30,922 bases of DNA from Lachnospiraceae bacterium UBA3774 (GCA_002369255.1 DFFO01000084.1:22672-53593); one strand, 5' to 3'; shown: positions 16,501 through 25,004, numbered from the stretch's first letter. Numbers and translations: made by a program. Notes: generated by a model from the letters alone, not told the origin.

Positions 16501-17772
16501 AGTGCCTACCTGTGAATCAATATCTGTGCCGTCCGGAAGCTTGTACGTAACGGTATATTCTTCCGAATCGACTACAGTATAGGGAGCCGCCGCATTCGGA
16601 GTGTTTGCACATTCGCCCGTAGCAACTTTTCCTTCACCGAGGGTAGTAATATCGGTCGGCTGCTGTGCAGTGAACCATCCGCCGTTGACAGTAAAACCAA
16701 AATTGGGTTCTTTGATCATATTGCCAAGGAAAACACCTCCGTTGATCACAACGTCGGTGCCGGAGCGAAGAACGCCGTCAAAGGTTCCGCCGTTGATGGT
16801 CGCGGTTCCTTTGAAATAATTATAGTAGTCATTGTTCGTCGTAGTAGATCCGCTGAACGTTCCGCCGTTGATAACAACAGCGCTGCCTGCGGTGCAGTAG
16901 ATATTGCCGCCGGAAGGACCATTACCGAAAAACGTGGTGGATACGCCGTTTGAAATGGTTCCGCCGTTGATAATGAGAGTACTGCCGTCATTTGCGCGGA
17001 TATTGCCGCCATATCTCGCAGTTCCGCCGGTGACGAGAGTATCATCGCCGCTGATGGTCAGCGTACCCTTGTTTAACAGGATGTTGCCGCCGCTGCTTGA
17101 GATACCGTTGCTAATGGTACCTCCGCTGATGGTATGAGTGCCGTTTCCGAGATAGATCATACCGCCGGTGGTAGAAGTCGTGGCCAGAGGCGGAAGCTCG
17201 GTAACCGTGCCTCCGGTCATATTAAATGTCGTGCCGTCTGCGGCATAAATAAGATTTCCTTTAAGTGTGCTTGTTTTGGTAAAACCGTCATACGTTCCGT
17301 TGGTGACGTAACTCTTTACGGTGCCGCTGACCAGGTTGAACGTACTGCCTTCGCCGGTCAGATAAACTGCCCGTGAAGTAGATGTGCTCGAAGAAGTGGC
17401 ATTATAGTATGCCTCAAGCGAGCCTCCCCCGACACTGTCGATAAGAGTAAAGGTACCTCCGCCCTGAACAGCAATGAAGTTTCTGAAGGACAGTGATCTG
17501 AGTCTGTATCCCGCGAGGTCGAGGGTAATATCCTCATCTCCGAGTACATAGAGGTTGGATCCGCCGGCGGCGGAGGTGCCAACAGAAATATTGGCTGTGA
17601 GCTTGTAGGTCTTTGTGCCTAACGATTCACGAGTGTTGCTTCCTAATGCATCCACAACCTCCTGAAGCGTTCCAAGCTCAATTGCTTCATCAGCCAGTGC
17701 AGTCACGGTGAGGGTTCCGAAAACCATCGCCAGAGAGAGAACCAGCGCGAGGACTTTTTTCAATCCTTTCAT
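13513..17772 (-). CDS. Second large secreted beta-helix protein with an InlB-type repeat (1419 aa)
   Basis: Exported protein with signal peptide MKGLKKVLALVLSLAMVFG and likely cleavage after TVTALA. A first beta-helix section (about 30-400) has repeats such as TINGGTF, GGNIYC and GGNI. One Listeria-Bacteroides (InlB B, Flg_new-like) repeat follows at about 409-470 with GWYYDAELTE and DITLYAW. Two more helix sections start near 566 and 749; the three sections share a strand-rich cap with LDLAGYRL, FDFNGHTLHY and IDLHEHTL. The C-terminal module (about 1207-1419) with SVLDYMNDAYS, a helix and YSVNAYCVSM matches that of the giant protein at 5008-11748. No LPXTG. The start at 17772 is chosen because GGAG precedes it and the signal peptide begins there; the frame is open to 17898. 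Surface or matrix role is inferred. Confidence 0.85.
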   Translation of the reverse strand: MKGLKKVLALVLSLAMVFGTLTVTALADEAIELGTLQEVVDALGSNTRESLGTKTYKLTANISVGTSAAGGSNLYVLGDEDITLDLAGYRLRSLSFRNFIAVQGGGTFTLIDSVGGGSLEAYYNATSSSTSTSRAVYLTGEGSTFNLVSGTVKSYVTNGTYDGFTKTSTLKGNLIYAADGTTFNMTGGTVTELPPLATTSTTGGMIYLGNGTHTISGGTISNGISSSGGNILLNKGTLTISGDDTLVTGGTARYGGNIRANDGSTLIINGGTISNGVSTTFFGNGPSGGNIYCTAGSAVVINGGTFSGSTTTNNDYYNYFKGTATINGGTFDGVLRSGTDVVINGGVFLGNMIKEPNFGFTVNGGWFTAQQPTDITTLGEGKVATGECANTPNAAAPYTVVDSEEYTVTYKLPDGTDIDSQVGTHGSKVEIINYTPASGTFGGWYYDAELTELAPAAGEEAEFDTDITLYAWVSAVTLHEVTVNIDGVENAALSGTYAEGSTFALPAAADKGEFFTFDGYSLTEGGEIEYQTGDEYIVTESGTIDFYTNYTEATRLASLATDEGTTYAHSAAELSDMVEAATEDTVITILQDFELSARINTVSGKTAGMTYFTFDFNGHTLHYTASSRGFINARAYSTFTITDSVGGGGVFFESPYATKTLVYSNTNTAITIDSGTYTGNYTEVSNALTNGNPNARTNLTGGVYSIDPSDYVQDKGAYEVVADTPTEGLYTVQHREEIIYAATLTVGDEDPVGYTRYEDALTAASEVTEENAVIVLDVLGDATDSSMNVGVKPGSTFTIDLHEHTLTRTVSTRAFSFRGVTATVKNGTYVAPSSSYTAGDGAFARIYSDDDGNASTVTFEDLNLTGFSASVSGTTKRNGGAVLLSDASTLNMIRGTVSNCHADGNGGFIHASGESTINVTGTTFTGNNASGNGGLFYTTLCTLNITGATISGNYATGTAGNMYLRSTAAVFDGVTLTGRNNAETPDGNLVGGVLLERNSGTRSTLVAKNGTSFADLYANTDGGAIYVSGECELTMDASTSITNCHAGRGGGAIYVGAANQGTATAAYGIANIYGTISESTSAGTQKEEVRTQPVWSIGFVYIDDVLTCEGATVYQSTTAAKFVGAAGAVSNTVTAKFFALLAPATVSTGDMSFTCEDNGTVTTLEGVYDSATGYYSVEVTENINRIADALTLTIYEGETIRTSKTGYSVLDYMNDAYSQATDAQKTLMANLIVFAEALLEGSFLEEGEAAIPGTAITEPEWVAEAKTTNAPTATYTKATVTSTTNPADYKVKSAILNIAEKIAPAFKINTLEGGSVKIKIGGEYVAIEAFDEEGATFDSETMTMTFSQQYEGIYVRAVRVSPVDYDSQIVVELYTAEGALAHSVRYSVNAYCVSMAAKEGTANVCTAIYNYGTAAVAAQ

Positions 17773-17808
17773 AGCATTTCTCCTTTTTTTAAAATAACAC
17801 TCACACAA

Positions 17809-17852
17809 ACAATTTCCTGATGAAAGGTGCGCTTCTCCCGTCAGAAATTTGT
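17809..17852 (-). other. Twelve-bp imperfect stem-loop in the leader of the second beta-helix gene
   Basis: On the minus strand ACAAATTTCTGA pairs with TCAGGAAATTGT with one mismatch and one G-U, across a 20-nt loop. It lies about 37 nt upstream of the start codon inside a leader of roughly 150 nt. No T-tract follows, so it is not a simple terminator; it could be a stability or protein-binding element. Confidence 0.45.
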
Positions 17853-17929
17853 TTTGTATGATTAGTTTCACGGAAAATACATCCCTGTCACTTATCAAAA
17901 CATAGTTTAGTAAATGTTTTTACAAAGAA

Positions 17930-17938
17930 ATTATACCA
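17930..17938 (-). promoter_or_regulatory. Extended -10 promoter of the second beta-helix gene
   Basis: TG-G-TATAAT on the minus strand is a perfect extended -10. No good -35 lies 17 bp upstream, only a T-run. Transcription from about 17923 gives a leader of about 150 nt. Confidence 0.65.
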
Positions 17939-18080
17939 TGTATTGCAAAAAAAATGAGTGACATTTTTTCATACAAAACGTTATTATCGCGTTATTTTTC
18001 ATGGATAAAATTTAAATTTATTGATAATTATCTACTTTTTTGATTTTTTAAAGGTATTTATGTTTTTTACGTATTATTAT
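17939..18080. other. AT-rich intergenic stretch without a recognisable gene
   Basis: The 368-bp gap between the second beta-helix gene and the solute-binding protein gene holds that gene's leader and promoter on one side and the transport-operon terminator on the other. Between them this strongly AT-rich piece (A- and T-runs) has no open frame with a ribosome site; it may be an UP-element or simply spacer. Confidence 0.5.
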
Positions 18081-18112
18081 AAATAAAAAGGCGCGGCCAT
18101 CCGGCCGCGCCC
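18081..18112 (-). terminator. Strong intrinsic terminator of the transport operon
   Basis: GGCGCGGCC, a 4-nt loop and GGCCGCGCC make a perfect 9-bp GC stem, followed on the minus strand by TTTTTATTT. It lies 29 bp after the stop codon of the solute-binding protein gene. Confidence 0.92.
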
Positions 18113-18140
18113 GATAATGCATACTTACCGTATAACTTTA

Positions 18141-19787
18141 TCAGTTCTGATGATTTGCGGGATCATCCCAATATGCATTGTAGAAAGATCTCTGTACGCA
18201 GTCGCCATCGTTCGGATGGAAGGTCTGAGGGCACCACCAATACCAGTTGATGCGGCTCATGAATGCGAACGCGCAGTCGTCTGCGAACATCTGTGAAAGG
18301 GTTTGCCATTTCTCCATATATTCGGGACTGTCGTACGGAAGAAGTCTCATTTCTTCCATGAGCTTGTCCTTTTCGGGATTTCCGTAGTGTTTTTCTACGA
18401 GTCCGGAATCAAGGTCCGTAGGATAATATGCAGTGTTTACCCAGTTGAAAAGGAAGTCCCAGTTGTTTCCGTTATCGTTCGTGAACGTGGTATATGCGTT
18501 TGCTTCCATCGCATTGATCTGATAGTTGATTCCGGCTTTTTCCAGATAATCTCCCATCATAGTAGCGATAGTATTTGTACGGCTGTTAAAAGCGAACTGT
18601 ACAGGCTGATCGTCATACCCCTGCTCTCTTGCCTCTGCAAGATATTTGTCAACGGCTTCCTGATTGGTAGGTCCGTAATAGTCCGTACCGGTAAGTACTC
18701 CGTTTGCAAACTCATCCCGAAGAACGAGGTTGTCGTTCATGATCTGCTGGTTGTCGGTAACTATTCCGAGGAACTCTTCATAGTCGATAGCTGCCATGAT
18801 AGCCTTGCGAAGAGACGGGTACTTTGAGCAAAGGTTGCTTCCCATCGTGTTGAACACGCAGAAAGTGGTGGAGTTTGAAGTAAGTACTTCGGCCTTCAGA
18901 CCCTGTCCGGTAGCCATGGCTTCATATTCTGCGGGAATAACTTCGCAGACGTCATACTCACCGGAAAGGAGCGCAAGTGCGGTGGATTCGTCGGAGTTGT
19001 TGAACCAGAACGTTACGCTGTCAAGATATCCGTACTTTGTTGCTGCCGCACCGGTGCGGTTTGTCTCAACGGGAGTATAATTGTCTCTCTTTGTAATGGT
19101 AACCTGAACGCTGTCTCTGAAATCGGTAAACTTGTAAGGGCCTGTTCCGATGCAGTCTTCGCACTGATCGATAATATAGTTCTGCTGATACTTCTCGCAG
19201 ATCTCTTTGGGCATAACAGCCATCCAGGTCTGATAAGCGGCGATATACTTCATGCAGGCCGAGTTGAACTCGGTAAACTTGATCGTGAGCGTATCTCCAT
19301 CAACAGTCATGGAATCAACAAAAGGAACAACCTTCTTTGTGATATTCGAGTATCTGTTGAAAGAACGGTTGATAGAAGCTTCTACGTCCTCGATGGTAAC
19401 GGGGTTTCCATTGCTGAAGGTCTTTCCGTCAACTACCCAGAGCTTCAAGGTGAGCTGATCGTCGGAAAGCTCATAATCGCATACGCCGGGTGCGATCTGG
19501 TTGTCCGCGTCTCTGGTAAGCGGGTTCTCAAATACGCACATTTCGTACATATATCTCCATGCACCGGTCTGTTTCAAAGGATCGAGTCCCTGAATGGTAC
19601 CGGCCGTTCTTACGTCAACATGTCCGCCGTACTGAGGGCCTTCACCGGTAGGAGCGCCGCCGCTTTCGGTGCCGGCTCCGGATTCACCGCTTGCTGTAGT
19701 AGTCTCGCCGCCGTTTCCACAGGCGCTGAAAAGTCCCGTGATCATAACTACGGAAAGAAGTAAAGCAATAAATCTTTTCATTTTCAT
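18141..19787 (-). CDS. Family 5 extracellular solute-binding lipoprotein (oligopeptide/dipeptide ABC transporter)
   Basis: Captures peptides or related solutes outside the membrane and hands them to the permease. The N-terminus MKMKRFIALLLSVVMITGLF followed by SAC (Cys23) is a lipoprotein signal. The mature part has family-5 hallmarks: YGGHVDVRTAGTIQGLDPLK, an FSNGNPVTIEDVEASINR segment (about residue 115-132), GTGPYKFTDFRDSVQVTITK and KAIMAAIDYEEFLGIV. The 548-aa length is typical of OppA/DppA. Two in-frame ATGs lie six bases apart; GGAGG is three bases from the first and nine from the second (19781), so the true start could be either. It is the last gene of the operon, 29 bp after the AbgB-like gene. 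Substrate cannot be read from sequence. Confidence 0.92.
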   Translation of the reverse strand: MKMKRFIALLLSVVMITGLFSACGNGGETTTASGESGAGTESGGAPTGEGPQYGGHVDVRTAGTIQGLDPLKQTGAWRYMYEMCVFENPLTRDADNQIAPGVCDYELSDDQLTLKLWVVDGKTFSNGNPVTIEDVEASINRSFNRYSNITKKVVPFVDSMTVDGDTLTIKFTEFNSACMKYIAAYQTWMAVMPKEICEKYQQNYIIDQCEDCIGTGPYKFTDFRDSVQVTITKRDNYTPVETNRTGAAATKYGYLDSVTFWFNNSDESTALALLSGEYDVCEVIPAEYEAMATGQGLKAEVLTSNSTTFCVFNTMGSNLCSKYPSLRKAIMAAIDYEEFLGIVTDNQQIMNDNLVLRDEFANGVLTGTDYYGPTNQEAVDKYLAEAREQGYDDQPVQFAFNSRTNTIATMMGDYLEKAGINYQINAMEANAYTTFTNDNGNNWDFLFNWVNTAYYPTDLDSGLVEKHYGNPEKDKLMEEMRLLPYDSPEYMEKWQTLSQMFADDCAFAFMSRINWYWWCPQTFHPNDGDCVQRSFYNAYWDDPANHQN

Positions 19788-19816
19788 CTTCCTCCTGAAA
19801 ATAATAACTTTCTTTT

Positions 19817-21187
19817 TTAGTCTGCTGAAGGTTTTACGTCCGCCGGGATTGGCGAGACGAATCCCTTTTCGCCGATACTTGATTTATATTCAGCTTTCGC
19901 CGCTTCAAGCTTTGCAGGATCTTCGAAAAGCTTTACCGTGGCAAGAGCAAGAATTTTTCCCACGTGTCTTGTGGACGCATGAGCCCAGTCCGTCTTTCCC
20001 TGTGTGACCCTCAGCCATGTATGTCCGGGAGTTCCGGCCGCATATGTGGCTCCGGTGACCTGGGCGGTAGGGCAGACGCGGCTGACATCGCTTACGTCCG
20101 TCGATCCGAACCTCAATATGAGATCTTCAAGAGGCTTTGGCTCGTAGTGTATGGGATTTTCCGGATCAACGTTCGGCATATCCGCCAGCGGGCCTTTTGA
20201 AAGCTCTTTGTAAAATCTGATATCCTCTGCCGAGGGTTTCGGATACGGCAGCTCGGTCATTGCCTCGTGCAGGGTGCGCACTAACACCTGATTCGGCATA
20301 AAAGACGAGACCGCCTTTAAAAATACGTGGGTTTCTTTCGTACCCGTCATAAGCGCGGCGCCCTTTGCTATATTGCATATTCTTTCATAGACGTCGGCAA
20401 CCGTTTCGTTTTTCGGCGCTCTGATAAGATACAGAACTTCCGCATGTGCCTGAACGACTCCGGGAGCTGCTCCGCCGGGATCCGTAACGGCATAATGGAA
20501 TCTGACGTCCGAAGGTACGTGCTCCCTGAGATAATTTGCTCCCACGTTCATCAGCTCGACCGCGTCAAGAGCGCTTCTTCCCAGCTGGGGGGTAAGCGCC
20601 GCATGCGACGCTACTCCGTCAAACTTGAACAGCACCTTGCAGTTTGCGAGATTGCGGCTGTTCTGTGCGGAAAGACCGTTTGCCGGATGCCAGCAAAAAG
20701 CCGCGTCGAGCCCGTCAAAAATCCCGTCTCTGGCCATAAATGCCTTCGCGCTTCCGCCTTCTTCCGCAGGGCATCCGTAATATATTACGGTTCCCTTGCC
20801 GGGATTATCCTCTAAATATTTTTTTACCGCAATAGCTGCCGCAAGCGATCCGACTCCGAGAAGATGATGACCGCATCCGTGTCCCGGACTTCCGTCACCG
20901 TTTTTCTCAGTAAGCCCGGCCTCCTGCTGCAAGCCCGCCAGCGCGTCAAACTCACCGAGTATGCCGATCACGGGTCTGCCGCTGCCGAAGCTGCCGAGGA
21001 AAGCGGTCTCCATATTGTCGAGGTTTGTCGTAACCTCAAAGCCTTCGGCTTCGAGCGCCCCGATCAGAGCAGCGGATGATTTGTACTCCCTGTAATTAAG
21101 CTCCGGGTGTTCCCAGATATAATCCGCAAGGCCGTCAAGCATCCTGCTCTTTTCATCTATAACATTTAAAAAATCGTATTTGGCCAT
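19817..21187 (-). CDS. M20 family amidohydrolase, AbgB-like (p-aminobenzoyl-glutamate utilisation type)
   Basis: Cytoplasmic zinc-dependent amide hydrolase of 456 aa. Metal-site motifs visible are GEFDALAG (78-85), GHGCGHHLLG with His103/Cys105/His107, PAEEGG with Glu142-Glu143, FCWHPA with His167, and TPGHTW near residue 400. The subunit-interface domain with VASHAA lies in the middle. The overall pattern, including the QNSRNLANCKVLFKFDG and RFGSTDVSDVS segments, matches AbgB-type proteins, which in E. coli pair with AbgA to split p-aminobenzoyl-glutamate. The ATG abuts the stop of the oppF-like gene and its GGAGG lies inside that gene, which implies translational coupling. Substrate is inferred from family and could be another N-acyl amino acid or a dipeptide. 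Confidence 0.83.
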   Translation of the reverse strand: MAKYDFLNVIDEKSRMLDGLADYIWEHPELNYREYKSSAALIGALEAEGFEVTTNLDNMETAFLGSFGSGRPVIGILGEFDALAGLQQEAGLTEKNGDGSPGHGCGHHLLGVGSLAAAIAVKKYLEDNPGKGTVIYYGCPAEEGGSAKAFMARDGIFDGLDAAFCWHPANGLSAQNSRNLANCKVLFKFDGVASHAALTPQLGRSALDAVELMNVGANYLREHVPSDVRFHYAVTDPGGAAPGVVQAHAEVLYLIRAPKNETVADVYERICNIAKGAALMTGTKETHVFLKAVSSFMPNQVLVRTLHEAMTELPYPKPSAEDIRFYKELSKGPLADMPNVDPENPIHYEPKPLEDLILRFGSTDVSDVSRVCPTAQVTGATYAAGTPGHTWLRVTQGKTDWAHASTRHVGKILALATVKLFEDPAKLEAAKAEYKSSIGEKGFVSPIPADVKPSAD

Positions 21188-22168
21188 TTATGCCTCCACA
21201 TAATGGCAGGCCACTTTATGCTCTCCGCCAAGAGACTTGACCTCGGGAACCTGCGTTTTGCAAAGCTCGGTAGCATAAGGGCATCTGGTGTGAAATCTGC
21301 ATCCGGACGGAGGATTTACGGGACTGGGGATATCTCCCTCAAGAATGATCCTCTCGCCTCTGTCTTTTCTGCCGACCATGGGGATGGCCGAGAGAAGCGC
21401 CTTGGTATAGGGATGGGCGGTTCTCTTGAAAATATCGTCCTTCGTACCGATCTCTACTACCTTTCCAAGATAAAGTATCGCGATCCTGTCGCAGATATGC
21501 TCTATTACGGAAAGATCGTGTGATACGAACATATAAGTCAGTCCGAATTTGTCCTGAAGATCGTCAAGCAGATTCAGGATCTGCGCTCTTACAGATACGT
21601 CGAGAGCCGAAACCGCTTCGTCGCAGAAAAGCATCTCGGGATTCGTGGCAAGAGCTCTGGCGATAACGATACGCTGACGCTGTCCTCCGGAAAACTCGTG
21701 GGGATAACGATCAACGTACGAGGGATCCAGTCCTACGGCGTCGATAAGTTCCAATACCTTTGCGCGTCTTTCTTCTTTTGTGGCAAAGGTCTTGTTTATG
21801 ATCATCGGCTCCTCGATAATATCGCCGATCTTCATGCGTCCGTCAAGAGAGCTGTACGGATCCTGAAATACGATCTGCATATGTTCGCGGATCTTTTTTA
21901 ATTCTCTCTTGCTTATTTTTGTAATATCCTTGCCGTCGTAGCAAATAGTGCCTTCCGTCGGTTCGATAAGTCTCAGGATAGTGCGCATGAGCGTGCTTTT
22001 TCCGCAGCCCGACTCGCCGCATATACCGAGGGTCTCTCCCTTGTAGATATCCAGGTCTATATCGTCAACGGCTTTTACGTAGGTCTTTGCTTCAAAGAAC
22101 CATTTTTTTATCGGGAACCACTGCCGTATTCCCCTTGCCTGTACAAGTATTTTTTTATCTTCGCTCAT
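21188..22168 (-). CDS. oppF: Oligopeptide/dipeptide ABC transporter ATPase, OppF/DppF type
   Basis: One of two ATPases powering the peptide-type importer. Visible are Walker A GESGCGKST (51-59), Q-loop FQDPYSS, signature FSGGQ (159-163), Walker B with Asp183-Glu184, and the switch His217. The C-terminal oligopeptide-transporter extension has CRFHTRCPYATELC, whose cysteines are typical of OppF/DppF and can hold a Fe-S cluster in some homologues. The N-terminal VKAVDDIDLDIYKGETLGI is the usual OppF entry. It starts two bases after the oppD-like stop with GGAGG in front and is followed without a gap by the AbgB-like gene. Confidence 0.95.
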   Translation of the reverse strand: MSEDKKILVQARGIRQWFPIKKWFFEAKTYVKAVDDIDLDIYKGETLGICGESGCGKSTLMRTILRLIEPTEGTICYDGKDITKISKRELKKIREHMQIVFQDPYSSLDGRMKIGDIIEEPMIINKTFATKEERRAKVLELIDAVGLDPSYVDRYPHEFSGGQRQRIVIARALATNPEMLFCDEAVSALDVSVRAQILNLLDDLQDKFGLTYMFVSHDLSVIEHICDRIAILYLGKVVEIGTKDDIFKRTAHPYTKALLSAIPMVGRKDRGERIILEGDIPSPVNPPSGCRFHTRCPYATELCKTQVPEVKSLGGEHKVACHYVEA

Positions 22169-22170
22169 AA

Positions 22171-23172
22171 TCAGGCCTCCTCTTTCTTCTCATATAAGAA
22201 GCATCTTACAAAATGTCCGTCCTCTGCTTCGTATCTCGCAGGTTTCTCCGCCCTGCAGCGTTCGGTGGCATGAGGGCATCTGGGGGCGAAAACGCAGCCG
22301 GAAGGATATTTGCCCGAAGGCGGTACGGTTCCCGGAATAGTCGGAAGCTTTCCGGGCTGGTCAAACTTCGGAAGAGTGCTCATAAGGCCGGAAGTATAAG
22401 GATGAAGCGGTGAGCTGAAGATAACGTCAACGTCTGCTTCTTCCATAACTTCGCCGCAGTAAAGAACGAGAACTCTGTCGCACATCTCGCTTACTACGCC
22501 CAGATCGTGAGTGATAAAGGTGATCGCCGTACCCATCTTCTTCTGAAGATCGCGCATAAGGTCAAGAACCTGCGCCTGAATGGTAACGTCAAGGGCTGTG
22601 GTCGGCTCGTCGGCGATCAGAAGATCGGGTTCGCAGGCCAGAGCCATGGCAATCATGACTCTCTGCTTCATTCCGCCGGAAAGCTGGTAGGAATATTCGT
22701 CAAAACGCTGCTCCGGCAACGGTATCTTAACGAGTTTGAGCATTTCTATTGCTTTTTCCTTTGCCTCGGCTTTGCTAAGACCCTGATGAAGCATGAATGT
22801 TTCTATAAGCTGATTTCCGATAGTAAATACCGGGTTTAGGCTCGTCATCGGTTCCTGGAAGATCATGGAGATGTTGTTTCCTCTTATCTCCTGCATCTGC
22901 TTGTCGGTAAGTCCGAGAAGCTCTCTGCCGCGAAGCTTGATGCTGCCTTTTATATGAGCGGGGGGAGTATTTAAGAGCTGCATGATGCAAAGTGACGTCA
23001 TGCTCTTGCCGCAGCCCGATTCACCCACGATTCCGAGGGTTTCTCCGCTCTTGATATCAAATGTGATTCCGTTTAATACTTTTATTCTGCCGTAGTCGTT
23101 ATCAAACCAGAGCTCCAGGTTTTCGACGCTTACGACAGTTTCTTTCTCATTGTATTTTAATTCTTCCGCCAT
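22171..23172 (-). CDS. oppD: Oligopeptide/dipeptide ABC transporter ATPase, OppD/DppD type
   Basis: Second ATPase of the importer. Walker A GESGCGKS (50-57), Q-loop IFQEPMTSLNP, signature LSGGM (164-168), Walker B LLIADEPTTALD with Asp188-Glu189, and His222 in THDLGVV are all intact, so it should be active. The C-terminal extension carries GCVFAPRCPHATERC. The 333-aa length and the LSGGMKQRVMIAMAL form of the signature assign it to OppD rather than OppF. GGAGG precedes the ATG, 12 bp after the oppC-like stop. Confidence 0.95.
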   Translation of the reverse strand: MAEELKYNEKETVVSVENLELWFDNDYGRIKVLNGITFDIKSGETLGIVGESGCGKSMTSLCIMQLLNTPPAHIKGSIKLRGRELLGLTDKQMQEIRGNNISMIFQEPMTSLNPVFTIGNQLIETFMLHQGLSKAEAKEKAIEMLKLVKIPLPEQRFDEYSYQLSGGMKQRVMIAMALACEPDLLIADEPTTALDVTIQAQVLDLMRDLQKKMGTAITFITHDLGVVSEMCDRVLVLYCGEVMEEADVDVIFSSPLHPYTSGLMSTLPKFDQPGKLPTIPGTVPPSGKYPSGCVFAPRCPHATERCRAEKPARYEAEDGHFVRCFLYEKKEEA

Positions 23173-23184
23173 TACGCCGCCTCC

Positions 23185-24027
23185 TTATCTGAGCCTTGGA
23201 TCAAATTTGTCGCGAAGTCCGTCGCCGAGCATCGCAAAACCGAATACCGTGATACTGATTACAAGCGCGGGATAAAATACCAGGTGAGGCAGAGCAAACA
23301 TAAGCTTCTGGCCGTCCTGAACGATTCCGCCCCAGCTTGCGATAGTAGGATCGAGACCTATGCCAAGGAAGGACAGAGAGGTCATGCTCAGAACCATACC
23401 GGCAAGGCCGTTTGAAAATCTTACCAGCAGATAGGATGAGCAGGCAGGCAGGATGTGTTTGAACAGCGTTCTGATATCGCTTGCACCCATCGCATATTCA
23501 CTCTCTATATACTCTTTTTCACGAAGAGAGAGAACCTGGTTTCTGACCATACGGGCCAGTCCCGGAATTCCGTGAATCGCCAGCGCTATGATCATCTGCG
23601 GAACTCCGGCTCCGAAGACGCTTATCATGAGCAGGCACAGCAGCAGGTTTGGCACCGTAGCAAAGGCGTCCAGTATTCTCATCAGTATTTTTTCTATTTT
23701 CTTATAATATCCGCAAACAAGGCCGAGTATGGTTCCCACAATGATAAGGAAAACCTCCGAGCCGATGGACACTAAAAGAGTGGTGCGCGATCCGTAAAGA
23801 ACTCTCGACCAGATATCTCTTCCAAGGTAGTCCGTTCCCATAATATGTTCTGCCGAAGGCGGCTGCTTCTGCGCAGCAATGCTTACTTCCTCCGGATCCC
23901 AGCTCGTAAGCAGCGGAGCAAAAATCGAGCAAAGGATAATGATTCCGATGATAGTTCCGCCGATTATGATCCTTCCGTTTTTGCGAAGGAAAACGCTGAA
24001 CTTCATGTGTTTTCTTTGTTCGTTCAT
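23185..24027 (-). CDS. oppC: Oligopeptide/dipeptide ABC transporter permease, OppC/DppC type
   Basis: Integral membrane subunit of 280 aa. An N-terminal membrane segment (about 18-40, IIIGGTIIGIIILCSIFAPL) is followed by the OppC N-domain signature HIMGTDYLGRDIWSR and then the permease domain with several hydrophobic helices. The cytoplasmic ATPase-coupling loop is ESEYAMGASDIRTLFKHILP. It ends in GDGLRDKFDPRLR, the standard OppC/DppC finish. GGAGG precedes the ATG, and it lies 14 bp after the oppB-like gene. Confidence 0.95.
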   Translation of the reverse strand: MNEQRKHMKFSVFLRKNGRIIIGGTIIGIIILCSIFAPLLTSWDPEEVSIAAQKQPPSAEHIMGTDYLGRDIWSRVLYGSRTTLLVSIGSEVFLIIVGTILGLVCGYYKKIEKILMRILDAFATVPNLLLCLLMISVFGAGVPQMIIALAIHGIPGLARMVRNQVLSLREKEYIESEYAMGASDIRTLFKHILPACSSYLLVRFSNGLAGMVLSMTSLSFLGIGLDPTIASWGGIVQDGQKLMFALPHLVFYPALVISITVFGFAMLGDGLRDKFDPRLR

Positions 24028-24041
24028 GATCTTCCTCCTCT

Positions 24042-24995
24042 TTATTCGTATTCGATGCGCGGATCAAGCGCTTTATACATTATATCCATAAGCAGGTCAA
24101 TGGCAAGGAAAATAAATGCCATGAAAAGAACTATCGCCTGCTCCTGACTGTAGTCACGGCGGCTGAGAGAGTCAACAGCCAGCGTTCCCATGCCTCGGAT
24201 ATTGAAAACCTTTTCGGTAACGGCAGCGCCGCCGAGCATTCCCGCGATAGAGCCCGCTATGGTAGTAGCCACTATAGACAGGGTGTTTTTCAGCGCGTGC
24301 TTGTAATAAACTTTTCTAAGCGAAAGTCCTTTGGCTCTGGCAGTCCGGATATAATCCTGTCCGAGAACGTCAAGCATTGACGAGCGGGTGTATCTTGCCA
24401 GCGAGGCTACGTGATGAAGTCCGAGCGCAAAGCTGGGCAGCGTAACGCTCCAAAGGGCTTTTCCGAGTCCGCCCTCGGAAATATAAGTGTAGCCGATAGC
24501 CGGGAACCATCCGAGCTTGAAGCCGAAGAAGTAGCAAAGCAGCAGGCCCATAATAAATCCCGGGATGACCATCGTTATGGTTGAAAGTGTACTGATAATA
24601 TAATCCAGCACCGAGTTACGATGAGTCGCGCAGAATATTCCCACCGGAATAGCTATGACTACCGTAATGATCGTTGCATACGCCGTTATCAGCAGCGTAG
24701 GCTCCCAAACAGCCGTCATGTTTGAGAAAACAGGCTGATCATTGAAATACGACGTCCCCCAGTCGCCCGATATAATACCTTTCATGTAACGTCCGAACTG
24801 AACGACAATAGGATCGTGAAATCCCATTTCTTCTTCCACTTCCCATATGCGCTGCTGCGTTACGTCTTCTTCGCCCTCCAAAAGCGCAAGTACGGGCGAG
24901 CCCGGAACCATACGCATAAGGGAGAAAACAGCGATAAGAATAATGAGCAGCGTGGGAACGAGAAGAATCACACGTTTAAGTACGTACTTTCCCAT
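24042..24995 (-). CDS. oppB: Oligopeptide/dipeptide ABC transporter permease, OppB/DppB type
   Basis: Integral membrane subunit of 317 aa that forms the translocation path with OppC. The N-terminal membrane helix MGKYVLKRVILLVPTLLIIL is characteristic, as is VPGSPVLALL after it. The coupling loop RTARAKGLSLRKVYYKHAL and the end segment AIDLLMDIMYKALDPRI match OppB/DppB. Length is normal for the family. AGGAGG precedes the ATG, nine bp after the M20 gene. Confidence 0.95.
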   Translation of the reverse strand: MGKYVLKRVILLVPTLLIILIAVFSLMRMVPGSPVLALLEGEEDVTQQRIWEVEEEMGFHDPIVVQFGRYMKGIISGDWGTSYFNDQPVFSNMTAVWEPTLLITAYATIITVVIAIPVGIFCATHRNSVLDYIISTLSTITMVIPGFIMGLLLCYFFGFKLGWFPAIGYTYISEGGLGKALWSVTLPSFALGLHHVASLARYTRSSMLDVLGQDYIRTARAKGLSLRKVYYKHALKNTLSIVATTIAGSIAGMLGGAAVTEKVFNIRGMGTLAVDSLSRRDYSQEQAIVLFMAFIFLAIDLLMDIMYKALDPRIEYE

Positions 24996-25004
24996 TTTTC
25001 CTCC

